From positions 124,001-188,000 of the forward strand of contig NZ_FNKB01000001.1 in assembly GCF_900102345.1 (NCBI RefSeq): DNA of 64,000 bases, in the 5' to 3' direction. Below, piece by piece: positions 26,062-35,459 of the stretch. Source of the DNA: Leucobacter chromiiresistens (GTDB lineage: Bacteria; Actinomycetota; Actinomycetes; Actinomycetales; Microbacteriaceae). Numbering within the stretch: position 1 is the stretch's first letter; each line of letters opens with the position of its first letter. A program made the position numbers and the translations under genes. Under the pieces are notes generated by a model that saw only the letters and a program-made list of their open reading frames with translations, was not told the DNA's origin and searched no databases.

Positions 26062-26529
26062 ATGCACGACGCCAACGAGACCGCGCGGGATGCCGTGAAC
26101 CACGACGGCATCTCGGAGATCATCGCGGAGTTCTCGGAGGTGTTCGCCTTCGCGCGCACGCGATGGGCGCGCTACGCCGAAGAAGTGGATCCCGAGCTGA
26201 AGGGCGTCGGGATCATGGTGCTGCAGCTGATCCTGCGCAAAGGGCCCATCAGCGCGACCGGAATCAGCCAGCTGCTCGACATGGACAAGGCGATGGTGAG
26301 CCGGCAGATCGCGAAGCTGCGCGACCTGGAGCTCGTCGACACGCGCGCCGCAGCGGAGGATCGGCGGGTGCTGCTGCTCACCGCGAGCGCGAAGGCCGAG
26401 GAGCTGCTCGGCGCCATCCGCCAGAAGTGGGCGCACGCCTACCACGAGCGGTTCGCGGATTGGAGCCCCGGCGAACTCGATCAACTGCGCGCCTCGCTCC
26501 ACCGCTTCAACGCCTCGGCGGCCGAGTAG
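26062..26529 (+). CDS. MarR family transcriptional regulator
   Basis: This 155-aa protein has the MarR winged-helix domain: LKGVGIMVLQLILRKGPISA, the recognition-helix region MDKAMVSRQIAKLRDLELVD, and a wing with AAAEDRRVLLLTASAKAEEL. Helices at both ends would form the dimer. MarR proteins are ligand-released repressors, often of efflux or redox genes; the ligand is unknown. A perfect inverted repeat just upstream suggests autoregulation. It is divergent from purK and followed by a GntR regulator gene. Confidence 0.9.
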   Translation: MHDANETARDAVNHDGISEIIAEFSEVFAFARTRWARYAEEVDPELKGVGIMVLQLILRKGPISATGISQLLDMDKAMVSRQIAKLRDLELVDTRAAAEDRRVLLLTASAKAEELLGAIRQKWAHAYHERFADWSPGELDQLRASLHRFNASAAE

Positions 26530-26603
26530 CGGGGGCTCACCCGCCGTTCGCCGACCGTTCACGCACCCGTTACCGCCCGGGCGACCGTAACCAAGTTGTG
26601 ACT

Positions 26604-26609
26604 TATACA
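26604..26609 (+). promoter_or_regulatory. -10 box of the GntR gene (nearly leaderless)
   Basis: TATACA ends eight bases before ATG 26618, with no Shine-Dalgarno. The surrounding TGT-gacttat-ACA is a short inverted repeat that could be an operator for the encoded GntR regulator. Confidence 0.5.
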
Positions 26610-26617
26610 GTGGCACC

Positions 26618-27391
26618 ATGACGACGACTTCGCCGCTCCACGTGCAGCTGTACGAGGAGATGATCCACCGCATCCGCACGGGCGCGTGGCAGCCCGGCGA
26701 GAAGGTGCCGAGCGAGAAGTCGCTCATCGCGGAGTTCGGCACGTCGCGCGGGCCGGTGCGCCAGGCGCTCGCGGCGCTGCGCGCGGAGGGCATGATCGTG
26801 GGCGGCCGCGGCACCCCGCCTCGGGTGCAGCACACCGCTCCCCCGCAGTCGTTCGACACCTTCATCTCGTTCAGCGAATGGGCCCGCGAGCTCGGGCTGA
26901 CCCCCGGCCAGCGCGTGATCGAGGCGAGCCGCCGCTCGGCGACGGAGGAGAGCGCCCGCGAACTCCAGATCGCGCCCGATTCGCCCGTGATCGAGATCAT
27001 CCGCGTGCGCTACCTCGACGAGAAGCCCGCGATGCTCGAGCGCTCACTCTTCCCGTACGAGATCGGCAAGCACCTGCTCGGCACCGACTTCCACCACGGC
27101 AGCGTGACGCAGGCGCTCGCGAACGTCGGCATCGTGCCAATGCGCGCCCGCCACGTGATCGACGCGATCGCGGCCCACCCGCTCGAAGTCGAGCAGCTGC
27201 ACATCGCACCCGGCAGTCCGCTGCTGCGCGTGCGCCGGCTCGCCTACAACGAGTTCGGCACCGTCATCGAGAGCGCCGACGACCGGTACCTGCCCACCAT
27301 GGCGACGTTCGTGGTCGAGAACAGCGCGAAGCACCGCAACCACCTCTCGCGGCAGACGGCGACGCCCGCCTCCGGCCTGCTCTCCGTGTAG
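26618..27391 (+). CDS. GntR/HutC family transcriptional regulator
   Basis: This 257-aa protein has an N-terminal GntR winged helix (LHVQLYEEMIHRIRTGAWQP, LIAEFGTSRGPVRQALAALR) and a C-terminal UTRA ligand-binding domain of the HutC type (SPVIEIIRVRYLDEKPAMLE, FPYEIGKHLL, PLLRVRRLAYNEFGTVIESA). UTRA domains bind small molecules such as sugars, amino acids or histidine derivatives. No catabolic operon is adjacent, so the regulated genes are unknown. The start is close to its -10 box. Confidence 0.92.
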   Translation: MTTTSPLHVQLYEEMIHRIRTGAWQPGEKVPSEKSLIAEFGTSRGPVRQALAALRAEGMIVGGRGTPPRVQHTAPPQSFDTFISFSEWARELGLTPGQRVIEASRRSATEESARELQIAPDSPVIEIIRVRYLDEKPAMLERSLFPYEIGKHLLGTDFHHGSVTQALANVGIVPMRARHVIDAIAAHPLEVEQLHIAPGSPLLRVRRLAYNEFGTVIESADDRYLPTMATFVVENSAKHRNHLSRQTATPASGLLSV

Positions 27392-27396
27392 CGCGG

Positions 27397-27469
27397 CGGT
27401 GCTAGGCCGCGGTGCGCCTCTGCCGGCGTCGCGCGGCGGCGGCGCGTCTGCGACGGTGCTAGGCCGCGG
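27397..27469. repeat. 16-bp direct repeat covering the stop of the nuclease-like gene, 57 bp apart
   Basis: CGGTGCTAGGCCGCGG occurs at 27397-27412 and 27454-27469. On the minus strand both copies encode Ala-Ala-stop in the same frame (57 is a multiple of three), so the 3' end of the gene at 27459 is duplicated just beyond its stop. Confidence 0.7.
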
Positions 27470-28157
27470 AGGTCTGCAGGGCGGCGAGTTCCGACATGGA
27501 GGCGGTCACCATGATGGGCAGGTGATCCGACGTTCCGCGCTTCAGGGTGCGCACGCTGTCGATGTCGAGGCCCATCGACGTCGCGAAGTCGAAGTGGCCG
27601 CGGAACATCTTGTAGCGCGTGTACGTGCGCTTGTCGCTGAGGCTCAGCTCATAGCCGGTGTCGCGCATCTCGGTGTCGAGCCGCCCCTTGAACACGGGGT
27701 AGTTGTAGTCGCCCACCATGAGGGCGGGGAGGCCGGGCCCGAGGTGCCGCAGCTCGGCCAGCGCGGCGTGGATCTGATGGCGGCGCAGGGAGTTGAGCGC
27801 CGTGAGCGGCGCCGCGTGGAAGGAGGCGACGACGAGGTCGCGCTGCAGCTCGGCGTCGTGCAGCCGCACGCCGAGCAGGCGTTCGTGGGCGGGGGCGAGC
27901 AGCCGGTCGTGCAGCGACTTCTTCAACTGGAACGTGTGCGCCGAGCGGGTGTGGAAGCGGTCGCCGCGCACATACATCGCGAGGCCGAGTCGGTTGCGCT
28001 CGGTCGCGTGCACGAGTTCGAGATGCCCGAGACGCGCGGGGAGCGCGACGGCTTCAGCTTCTTGCAGGCAGAGCACGTCGACGCCGTGGTCATCTGCGAG
28101 CGCGTCGAGCTCGCTGACGGCGCGGTTCTTCCGCAAGTTGTAGCTGATGACCTTCAT
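27459..28157 (-). CDS. Endonuclease/exonuclease/phosphatase family protein
   Basis: This 232-aa protein has the EEP fold signature: VISYNLRKN at the start, DVLCLQEAEA (metal-binding Glu), VVASFHAAPL, ALMVGDYNYPV (catalytic Asp-x-Asn) and the final TSDHLPIMV (catalytic Asp-His). It is a metal-dependent phosphodiesterase or phosphatase; the substrate (DNA, lipid or other) cannot be told. No signal peptide is visible. ATG 28157 follows GGAGGAA by eight bases. The 3' end carries an unusual in-frame duplication. Confidence 0.85.
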   Translation of the reverse strand: MKVISYNLRKNRAVSELDALADDHGVDVLCLQEAEAVALPARLGHLELVHATERNRLGLAMYVRGDRFHTRSAHTFQLKKSLHDRLLAPAHERLLGVRLHDAELQRDLVVASFHAAPLTALNSLRRHQIHAALAELRHLGPGLPALMVGDYNYPVFKGRLDTEMRDTGYELSLSDKRTYTRYKMFRGHFDFATSMGLDIDSVRTLKRGTSDHLPIMVTASMSELAALQTSAA

Positions 28158-28276
28158 ATCGCGTTCCTCCATGGGGTCGTGCGGGCCGGCTCAGCCCAGC
28201 AGAACACACCCTACGCCGGGGCGGCTGTGGAGCCGACGTGTCGCTGCTGACAAATCGCTCAGCTTCGCGTGGCAGG

Positions 28277-29971
28277 TCACAGTTCTCGCAGGCGCACCTC
28301 GAGCGTGCCGATGATCATCTGCTCGGTCGCCTCGGCCGTGCGCCCCGGCTCGAGCTGCGTCGCCGCGCCGTCGGGGCCGACGAGCGAGACGCCGTTGGTC
28401 GACTGCAGATCCTCGATCGTCCACGAGTCGCCGTCGCGGCGCAGGCGCGCATGCGACTTCGACGTCGTGCGGGTGGGGTCGCTGATCTGCAGCACCGTCG
28501 ACCCGTCTCGGGGTTCGGGCTTGCGGCCGATCACGATGTCGTCGCCCTCGAGCTCGAGCGTCTCACCGCCGGGCAGTTCGATGCCCCAGCGAGTGCGGCG
28601 CGACACGACCACTGTGTGATCCTCGTCGAGGCCGCCGAGCGCCCCGGGCGGGGCGACGACGGACGGTGCGATCGGTTCGGGGGCGATCGGTTCGGGGGCG
28701 GCGGGGGTCGAGGCTGGCGGCTGCGGCGCGAGCGGTTCGGGGGCGGGCTGCGCCGGCGGCGCGGGAACGGCAACGGGCGGTGCGGCGGCGGGCGGTGCGG
28801 CCGGGGCCCCGCGCTCGAAGATCGACGGCTCGGCGGCGACCGGATCGACGGCGGGGGCGGGCTCGGCGGCCGGGTCGGGCGCAGCAGTGGGCGCCGGCTC
28901 CGCAGCGGGAGCGGAAGCCGGAGCGGGCTCGGGCTCGGGCTCGGGCTCGGCCGCGGGAGCCGCGGGCCCCGCTGCGGCAGCGTCGGCGGCGCCGACGCCC
29001 TGCCCCTGCGAGAGCGCTTCCGCCGACGGCTCGGGGAGGAGCAGCGGCCCCGATTCGTGCTCGACGTTCGTGTCTTCGACGGCCGGCCATGAGAACGGCC
29101 GGGGCGGTGCCACCGCTCCGAGCGGCGCGGGCTGGCGGGGCGGGGCGCCCTCGGCGGCGAGGCGCTCGAAGTCGCCCTCCGTGGTGTTGCTGAAGCCCCA
29201 GTTGTTCGGCGCAGGTGCCGGCGCCGGCGCAGGAGCCGGCGCGGGCGCTGCGGCCTGCTGCTGCCACGGGTCGGCGGGGGCCGCGGGCTGCGCCGCCGGG
29301 GCGGCGCCCGGCGCGTACTGCCCCTGAGCCGCGTGGGGCGGCGCGGGCTGAGCCGCGGGCTGAGACACCTGCTGCTGCGGCGCCTGCTGCGGCACGGCCC
29401 ACGGGTCGTGGGCAGCGGCCTGCTGCGGCACGGGCGGGAGGCCCTGCCACGCGGGATCGTGCTGATCATGCACACCGGGCTGGGGCGCGAAACCGCCGCT
29501 GGAGCCGGGAGCGGCCGGGAAGCCGTTCGCTCCCGGGCCGGCCGCGCCGGGTGCCTGCGGGTAACCGCCCGAGGCGTAGCCCGGGGCGCCGTACTCGCGA
29601 TCCCGCAGCTGCGACGCGAAGAGCGTCGCCCAGAGTGGCGGGATGAACGCGCCCAGCACGGTGAAGCCGCCGCCCTTGCCGAACTCGGTGTTGATGCGGT
29701 GAATGGCGATGATGGAGACCACGAGCGCGACGATGCTCAGGCCGGGAACGAGGAAGAAGATCGCGAGCCACCCGGGGAGCCCGCCGCGCTGGATCAGCTG
29801 CCACTGGTTCCAGAGCGGGATCCACCCCCACCCCGAGGGCAGCCCCAGGTACGGGAAGAGGCGCGCGAGCGACCAGAGGTACCAGACGTACACCGCAAGG
29901 CCGACGAGCGACCAGACACCGAAGACGAGGAAGAACCCAGCACCCAGCTGCGTCGAGGTCTCGTAGTCCAT
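28277..29971 (-). CDS. FHA-domain membrane protein with DUF5684-like N-terminus
   Basis: This 564-aa protein has four N-terminal membrane helices in a DUF5684-like domain (SGWGWIPLWNQWQLIQRGG) and a long Pro/Ala/Gln-rich linker (about 145-445). The C-terminal FHA domain (about 470-560) has IVIGRKPEPRDGS, TSKSHARLRRD and LQSTNGVSLV, so the Arg, Ser, His and Asn that hold phospho-Thr are present. Just before the FHA domain is EDHTVVVSRRTR (Thr453), which resembles acidic-Thr motifs in two other proteins of the cluster. It lies 109 bp downstream of the EccC gene on the same strand. It is probably the phospho-dependent adaptor of the secretion cluster; the low-complexity linker makes its length evolutionarily plastic. 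Confidence 0.82.
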   Translation of the reverse strand: MDYETSTQLGAGFFLVFGVWSLVGLAVYVWYLWSLARLFPYLGLPSGWGWIPLWNQWQLIQRGGLPGWLAIFFLVPGLSIVALVVSIIAIHRINTEFGKGGGFTVLGAFIPPLWATLFASQLRDREYGAPGYASGGYPQAPGAAGPGANGFPAAPGSSGGFAPQPGVHDQHDPAWQGLPPVPQQAAAHDPWAVPQQAPQQQVSQPAAQPAPPHAAQGQYAPGAAPAAQPAAPADPWQQQAAAPAPAPAPAPAPAPNNWGFSNTTEGDFERLAAEGAPPRQPAPLGAVAPPRPFSWPAVEDTNVEHESGPLLLPEPSAEALSQGQGVGAADAAAAGPAAPAAEPEPEPEPAPASAPAAEPAPTAAPDPAAEPAPAVDPVAAEPSIFERGAPAAPPAAAPPVAVPAPPAQPAPEPLAPQPPASTPAAPEPIAPEPIAPSVVAPPGALGGLDEDHTVVVSRRTRWGIELPGGETLELEGDDIVIGRKPEPRDGSTVLQISDPTRTTSKSHARLRRDGDSWTIEDLQSTNGVSLVGPDGAATQLEPGRTAEATEQMIIGTLEVRLREL

Positions 29972-30080
29972 GAATCACTCTTTTCCGTTGGGCGGCGATG
30001 CGGGCAAGCGGTGGGCGACGCGGGCGTGCCTCTGACAGGGTACCGTTCCGGGGCGCATTCGAGAATCCGGGTGAGCCCGC

Positions 30081-33000
30081 CTACAGCGCCTCGTCGTCTT
30101 GCGTCGAGGGTGCGTAGGCGAGCTGCACCACCTGGTACCCGCGGGCCCGCGACACGACCTGCGCGCGCCCCGGCGCGCTCGGGATCGCCTTGACCTTGCC
30201 GATGAGCTGGCCCTCTTCGGGGTTGCCGCTCAGCAGGATGCCGGTGACGCCGAGATCGGTCATGCCCTGGAGGATCGGATCGTACGCGGCGCGCGAGGCA
30301 CCGCCCGAGCGCCGCGTCACGATCACGTGGAGACCGAGGTCGCCCGCCTGGGCGAGCAGCTGCGCGAGGGGCGCCGCCGGGTTGCCCTGCTGGGTCGCCA
30401 CGAGATCGTAGTCGTCGATGAGGATGTACCCCTCGGCGCCCGTCCACCAGCTCCGCGAGCGCAGCTGCTCGGCGGTGACGTCGGGCCCCGGGAGCCGGCT
30501 GCGGAAGAACTCGACGAGTTGCGTCACCGCGCCGGAGGCCTGCTCGGCGGTCGTCAGGTACGCGCCGAGGTAGGCGTCGGGAATCTCGCCGAGATGGGCG
30601 CGGCGGTAGTCGATCATGAAGATGCGGGCCTGGCCCGGCTCGTAGCGGCGGGTGATCTCGTGGACGATGCCGCGCAGCATGGAGGACTTGCCCGAGCCGG
30701 AGTCGCCGTACAGGAAGAGGTGCTGCTCCCGTTCGGGGTCGAAGCCGACGGGCGCGAGCTCCGCCTCGTCGAGGCCGAGCAGCAGGTGCTCCGGGTCGGC
30801 GGCCGGGTGGGCGCGCAACTCGTCGAGCGGCAGGCGCTCGGGCAGCAGGCGCAGCTTCGGGCCGTGCTCGCGCTGCCAGGCGCTGCCGACCTTGGCGACC
30901 AGGTCGTCGACGCCGTCGACCAGCGTCTCGGCGGTCGTGTCGCCGTCGATGCGCGGCAGGGCGGTGAGCATCTGCAACCCGTTGGGATCGAGGCCGCGCC
31001 CCGGCAGCGCCGACACGTTGCCGGCCGCTCGGCGATCGATCTCGGAGTCGGAGGGGTCTCCGATGCGCAGCTCGATGCGCGCGCCCAGCAGGTCTTTGAC
31101 GTTGGGGCGGATGTCGAGCCAGCGGCTCGCCGTCAGCACGACGTGGACGCCGAAGCTGAGGCCGCGCGCCGCGATCTGCTGCACGGCCGCCTCGAGGCTC
31201 TCGTAGTCGCTGCGGAGCGTCGCCCAGCCGTCGATGACGAGGAAGATGTCGCCGTACCCGTCGTCGACGACGCCCTGCTCGCGCCGCAGGCGGTACGTGT
31301 CGATGGAGTCGATGCCGTGGGCGCGGAAGAACGCCTCGCGCGCGTTGAGCAGAGACGTGACCTCGGCGACGGTGCGGCGGATCACCTCGGGCTCGCCGCG
31401 AGTCGCGAGCCCGGCGACGTGCGGCAGATCGCGCAGACCCGTGAAGCTGCCGCCGAAGTCGATGACGAAGACCTGCACCTCGTGCGGCGTGTGCGTGAGC
31501 GCCAGCGCGGAGACGAGGGTGCGCGCCGCGGTGCTCTTGCCCGACAGCGGCGCTCCGACGATGGCGACGTTGCCCGCGGCACCCGAGAGGTCGAGGGTGA
31601 GCAGGTCGCGGCGCTGGTAGAGCGGCACGTCGACGATGCCGACGGGCACGGTGAGCCGCCTTCCCTCGCGCCAGCGCGGGGCGTGCAGGCCGAGCTCGTA
31701 GCTGACGACGAGCTTGCCGAGCAGCTGATCGAGCGTCGCGGGTTCTTCGAGCGGGGGCAACCACACCTGGTGCGCGGCCGGGCCGATGCCCGACATGCGC
31801 GCGACGGCGAGCTCGAAGGTGCTCCGCGTCTCCTCCGGCTCGGCGGCCGCGGCCTCGGCGGCGCGGCGCTCGGCTTCGGCGGCGGCGCGGGCCGCCTGAT
31901 CGGCGGGGTCGGCCAGCTGCTTCGCGGCGGCCGTGAACGGGGTGATGCGCGCCGCTCCGGGAGCGGCGGAGGCGTCGTCGCTCGGAGCGATCACGCGGCG
32001 CGCGGGCGGCGGGCCCGAGACGTACGCGGCGCGGAACTGCGTGAGGTGGTCGTCGCTGCCGACCTTCAGCAGGCCGCCGCCCGGCTCCTGCGGCAGGTGA
32101 TAGGCGTCGGGCACGCCGATGACGGTGCGCGACTCGGCCGCCGAGAAGGTGCGCAGGCCGATGCGGTACGACAGGTGCGTGTCGAGGCCCTTCAGCCGCG
32201 ACTCCTCGAGCCGCTGCGAGGCGAGCAGCAGATGGACGTGGAGGGAGCGGCCGAGGCGGCCGATCGCGACGAACGACTCGATGAACTCGGGCTTCGCGCT
32301 CAGCAGCTCCGAGAACTCGTCGGCGACGATGAGCAGCGCGGGCAGCGGCGGCAGATCGGTGCGGCCGTTCTTGCGCGCCTTCTCGTACTCGCCGACGTTC
32401 ACGAAGTTGCCCGCCGCTCGCAGCAGCTCCTGACGGCGGTTCATCTCGCCCTGCAGCGCATCCTGCATGCGGTCGACGAGACTGATCTCCTCGCCCAGGT
32501 TCGTGATGATCGCCGACACGTGCGGCATCTCGGCCATGCCCGCGAACGTCGCGCCGCCCTTGAAATCGACGAGCACGAAGTTGAGCTGCTCCGGCGAGTG
32601 GGTGAGCGCCAGCGACAGCACGAGCGTGCGCAGCACCTCCGACTTTCCCGAGCCCGTCGCGCCGATGATGAGACCGTGCGGGCCCATGCCCTGCGAGGCC
32701 GACTCCTTGAGATCGAGGATCAGCGGGGCGCCGTGGGTGTCCTGGCCGATCGGCACGCGCAGCCGATCCCGCTCCGGCAGGTACCGCCACCGCCGTTCCA
32801 GGTCGAGGTCGCGCACGTCGGGCAGGTCGAGCAGCTCGAGCAGCTCCTGCTGCCGCTTGCTCGCGCGCGCCACCGATCCGCCGCCTCCCTCCCGGTGCAG
32901 CGGGGCGAGCCGGCGCGCGACGGCCTCCGCCTCGACGAGGCTCATGTCGTCGGGGGTGATGGACTCCGCCTGCGTGCGGCCCTCCGCGACCTCGGCGGTG

Positions 33001-34070
33001 TGCGAGCCCACGTAGATGCGCGCCGTGCTGGCATCGTCGTTGTCGTCCCAGGTGTTCGGGAGGTCGAGCACCGTGACCCCCTGCAGCCCGCCCGCGAACA
33101 CCGAGTCGCTCGGCGGCACAGTCGCTCCGTCGACGACGACGAGCAGATGGGGGCGCGGTGCCGGAGCCGAGCCCTCGGCGGAGAAGCGGGGGCGCTCGCG
33201 CAGATCCGACGGGAGCATGCGCATCAGCGTGTCGAGGTCGGAGCCGATCATGCGGGCCGGGCCGAGCGCATCGTGCAGGCGCGTCGACTGCGCGTGGGGC
33301 AGCCATTTCGCCCATTCCCATTGCGGGAGCGACTCGGGGCTCGCCGCGATCACGATCTGCAGGTCCTCCGGGCTGTGCAGGGCGGCGAGGTGGCAGAGCA
33401 TGCCGCGTGCAAGACCGCGGATGCCCGCGACGCGATCGCCGACGAGCTGCACGCTGCGGTACTGCGAGATCCGCAGGTACGTGGGCAGATCAGGCTGGGT
33501 CTCGTGGGTGACGATGAAGCGGTGGGCCGCCGTCGTCGCGACCGGATCGAGGTCGGCGACGGGCGGCAGCTCCGGCGGCACGAGCGTGAGCGCGAGCGGC
33601 TGCGCGCACGTGCCCACGCGCACCGTCAGGAAGTCGTCGTCGGACGCGGAGCGCTCCCACACCCGCGTGCCGTCTTCGACGAGATAGCTGAGCGTCTCAG
33701 GCGCCGGGTACCTCCAGTTGCGCTCCCGCCGCTGCGCCTTCGCGGCCGTGCGCACCGTGTCGCGCAGCTGGGCGAGGTAGGCGAGGTACTCGCGCCGCGA
33801 GCTCAGGATCGACGCCTGGCGGGTCGCGCGCTGCCGCCACCCGTTGACGAAGACGAAGCCGAGCGCCGAGATGAGGAACATGCCGCCCGTGATCCAGCCC
33901 GTGGGCCCGGCGTTGCTGACGGAGACCATGATGATCGCGCCCACGCTGCCGAGCATCGGCAGCGCCGAGGTCAGCAGGCTGCTGCCGCCCTCGGAGGGCT
34001 CGATCTCGGGGGGCGCCTGCACATTCACATTGCCGGAGGGCATGCGCGGCGGCGCGAGTCGACTGCTCAT
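30081..34070 (-). CDS. eccC: EccC-type type VII secretion ATPase (FtsK/SpoIIIE family)
   Basis: This 1329-aa protein should be the motor ATPase of the central cluster. Two N-terminal membrane helices (about 38-75) precede three ATPase domains. Domain 1 near 470 has GATGSGKSE and Walker B LLIVADEFSE. Domain 2 near 843 has GAPLSGKST and FLVIDGW. Domain 3 near 1127 has GDSGSGKSS and YILIDDYD. All three Walker A lysines are kept, unlike the EssC-like protein at 238-4914. The order matches fused EccCa-EccCb. There is no FHA domain; one is on the neighbouring protein instead. ATG 34070 follows AAGGAG. The gene diverges from a DUF2510 membrane protein gene. EccB, EccD and EccE were not recognised nearby. 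Confidence 0.92.
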   Translation of the reverse strand: MSSRLAPPRMPSGNVNVQAPPEIEPSEGGSSLLTSALPMLGSVGAIIMVSVSNAGPTGWITGGMFLISALGFVFVNGWRQRATRQASILSSRREYLAYLAQLRDTVRTAAKAQRRERNWRYPAPETLSYLVEDGTRVWERSASDDDFLTVRVGTCAQPLALTLVPPELPPVADLDPVATTAAHRFIVTHETQPDLPTYLRISQYRSVQLVGDRVAGIRGLARGMLCHLAALHSPEDLQIVIAASPESLPQWEWAKWLPHAQSTRLHDALGPARMIGSDLDTLMRMLPSDLRERPRFSAEGSAPAPRPHLLVVVDGATVPPSDSVFAGGLQGVTVLDLPNTWDDNDDASTARIYVGSHTAEVAEGRTQAESITPDDMSLVEAEAVARRLAPLHREGGGGSVARASKRQQELLELLDLPDVRDLDLERRWRYLPERDRLRVPIGQDTHGAPLILDLKESASQGMGPHGLIIGATGSGKSEVLRTLVLSLALTHSPEQLNFVLVDFKGGATFAGMAEMPHVSAIITNLGEEISLVDRMQDALQGEMNRRQELLRAAGNFVNVGEYEKARKNGRTDLPPLPALLIVADEFSELLSAKPEFIESFVAIGRLGRSLHVHLLLASQRLEESRLKGLDTHLSYRIGLRTFSAAESRTVIGVPDAYHLPQEPGGGLLKVGSDDHLTQFRAAYVSGPPPARRVIAPSDDASAAPGAARITPFTAAAKQLADPADQAARAAAEAERRAAEAAAAEPEETRSTFELAVARMSGIGPAAHQVWLPPLEEPATLDQLLGKLVVSYELGLHAPRWREGRRLTVPVGIVDVPLYQRRDLLTLDLSGAAGNVAIVGAPLSGKSTAARTLVSALALTHTPHEVQVFVIDFGGSFTGLRDLPHVAGLATRGEPEVIRRTVAEVTSLLNAREAFFRAHGIDSIDTYRLRREQGVVDDGYGDIFLVIDGWATLRSDYESLEAAVQQIAARGLSFGVHVVLTASRWLDIRPNVKDLLGARIELRIGDPSDSEIDRRAAGNVSALPGRGLDPNGLQMLTALPRIDGDTTAETLVDGVDDLVAKVGSAWQREHGPKLRLLPERLPLDELRAHPAADPEHLLLGLDEAELAPVGFDPEREQHLFLYGDSGSGKSSMLRGIVHEITRRYEPGQARIFMIDYRRAHLGEIPDAYLGAYLTTAEQASGAVTQLVEFFRSRLPGPDVTAEQLRSRSWWTGAEGYILIDDYDLVATQQGNPAAPLAQLLAQAGDLGLHVIVTRRSGGASRAAYDPILQGMTDLGVTGILLSGNPEEGQLIGKVKAIPSAPGRAQVVSRARGYQVVQLAYAPSTQDDEAL

Positions 34071-34181
34071 CGATGTGCTCCTTCGAGACGGCGCTGCGCG
34101 CGGCCCGTGCCTGCGGCCGCCGATTCAGACTATCAACGACGTGCGACATCGCGATGCGGCATCTCCCGGGCCCACGCCCGG

Positions 34182-34187
34182 TACACT
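34182..34187 (+). promoter_or_regulatory. -10 box for the DUF2510/HExxH gene pair
   Basis: TACACT lies about 100 bases before ATG 34287, in the gap between divergent genes. The -35 region is not clear. Confidence 0.4.
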
Positions 34188-34286
34188 GTGTGCGGGGGAA
34201 CGGTCTGTCAGCACGGCGGCCGGGGACGCGAACGGGTTCGCAACCGGGCGCAGACAAGAGTCAACGTGCAATGCAGGGGAGTTTCC

Positions 34287-35459
34287 ATGGAGCTCGGGCA
34301 AGGATCGACGGGAGCACCGGCCGCGGGGTGGTACGCCGACCCGGCGGGCAGCGGGCTGCTGCGCTACTGGGATGGGCGGGCCTGGACCGAGCATCTCGCC
34401 CCCGCAGCCCCGCAGACCCCGTACGCGGCGACGCAGGCGACCGCGCCCGCGTACCAGCGCCGCCGCAAGGCGCCGCACGAGCGCGCCTGGACGAAGGGCA
34501 CCGTCGCCACCCTCATCGTGTGCGCCGTGCTCGTCGTCGCGACGGTTCCCGCCCTCGCCTGGATGGCGGGCGCGAAAGCGGAGGCCCTGCGGGGCGACCC
34601 GGGCGCCGCCCTCGAGCAGTTCCTCGCCGCGACGACCGTCGGCGACCCGGCATGGCGCGACGCCGCAGACCCCGCGCTGCACCCGGAGACGGACGACACC
34701 GCGACGCCCCTGTACGGCGACCTCGCCTCCGCGCAGCAGCTCGATCTCGCCATCGACTACCGGTACGACCTCGCAGAGCTCGACTACGCCAACGCCACCG
34801 AGAGCTACATCGGCGGCGAGCCCGAGACCGCCGACTCCGCCTCCGTGCCCGTCGACTTCACCTACACCTATACCGTCGACGGCGAGACGTTCACCTCCGA
34901 GCTGACGCAGGCCGTGTGGCTCACCCGCCCCTTCTACTACGACGGCTCCGACGAGCCGAGCGCCTCGCAGGCCTCGCGCACCCCCAGCGCGGTCGGGCCG
35001 TGGCGGGTCGCCGGTTTCGCGGCCGGATCGACCATCTCTTACGACTCCTCGGGCGAGGAGTTCGCCACCACCTTCACCGACGCGGCTGTCGAGAGCGACG
35101 AGACCGTGTGCTTCGATGTGGAGGCGATGATCCTCGAGATGTCGCGGCTCTCACGGCAGGACGGCATGCTGCGCAGCTCGTGCCTCTTCCGCCAGGGCGA
35201 CGCGAGCCTGCGGCCCGAAGCGCTCGACCCGGCCGCCGTCGCGCAGCAGTTCCCCGTCATGAACGAGTTCAGCGAGATTCCGAACGACATCATGGGAGCC
35301 CGGGCCGGGTTCTCCTCGCTGCCGCCGCTCTCGCAGTATCCGATCACCGTGGGCGACTCCGAGTACGTGTTCACCGTCGCCGCCACCCCGCCCGACGAGT
35401 CGAGCATCCCCGGGCAGACGCTCCGTTTCATCCAGGTCGCGGAGGTGGCAGGAGCATGA
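34287..35459 (+). CDS. DUF2510-domain single-pass membrane protein of the secretion cluster
   Basis: This 390-aa protein begins with a DUF2510 module (GWYADPAGSGLLRYWDGRAW), which is common at the cytoplasmic N-terminus of actinobacterial membrane proteins. After a basic linker comes one membrane helix (VATLIVCAVLVVATVPALAW, about 73-93), and the rest is predicted extracellular, with mixed beta structure and two Cys that might pair. No enzyme motif is recognised. ATG 34287 has AGGGGAG upstream. Its stop overlaps the next gene by 4 bp. The plus-strand pair is embedded in the otherwise minus-strand cluster. Confidence 0.75.
   Translation: MELGQGSTGAPAAGWYADPAGSGLLRYWDGRAWTEHLAPAAPQTPYAATQATAPAYQRRRKAPHERAWTKGTVATLIVCAVLVVATVPALAWMAGAKAEALRGDPGAALEQFLAATTVGDPAWRDAADPALHPETDDTATPLYGDLASAQQLDLAIDYRYDLAELDYANATESYIGGEPETADSASVPVDFTYTYTVDGETFTSELTQAVWLTRPFYYDGSDEPSASQASRTPSAVGPWRVAGFAAGSTISYDSSGEEFATTFTDAAVESDETVCFDVEAMILEMSRLSRQDGMLRSSCLFRQGDASLRPEALDPAAVAQQFPVMNEFSEIPNDIMGARAGFSSLPPLSQYPITVGDSEYVFTVAATPPDESSIPGQTLRFIQVAEVAGA

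Noticed and set aside
28600..29400. Pro/Ala-rich repeats in the FHA protein as a CRISPR-like or mobile repeat
   Set aside because: They are codon-level low-complexity repeats in a linker, without regular repeat and spacer units.
30099..34286. Long plus-strand frame leading into the DUF2510 protein
   Set aside because: It is the shadow of eccC; the DUF2510 domain and a ribosome site set the start at 34287.
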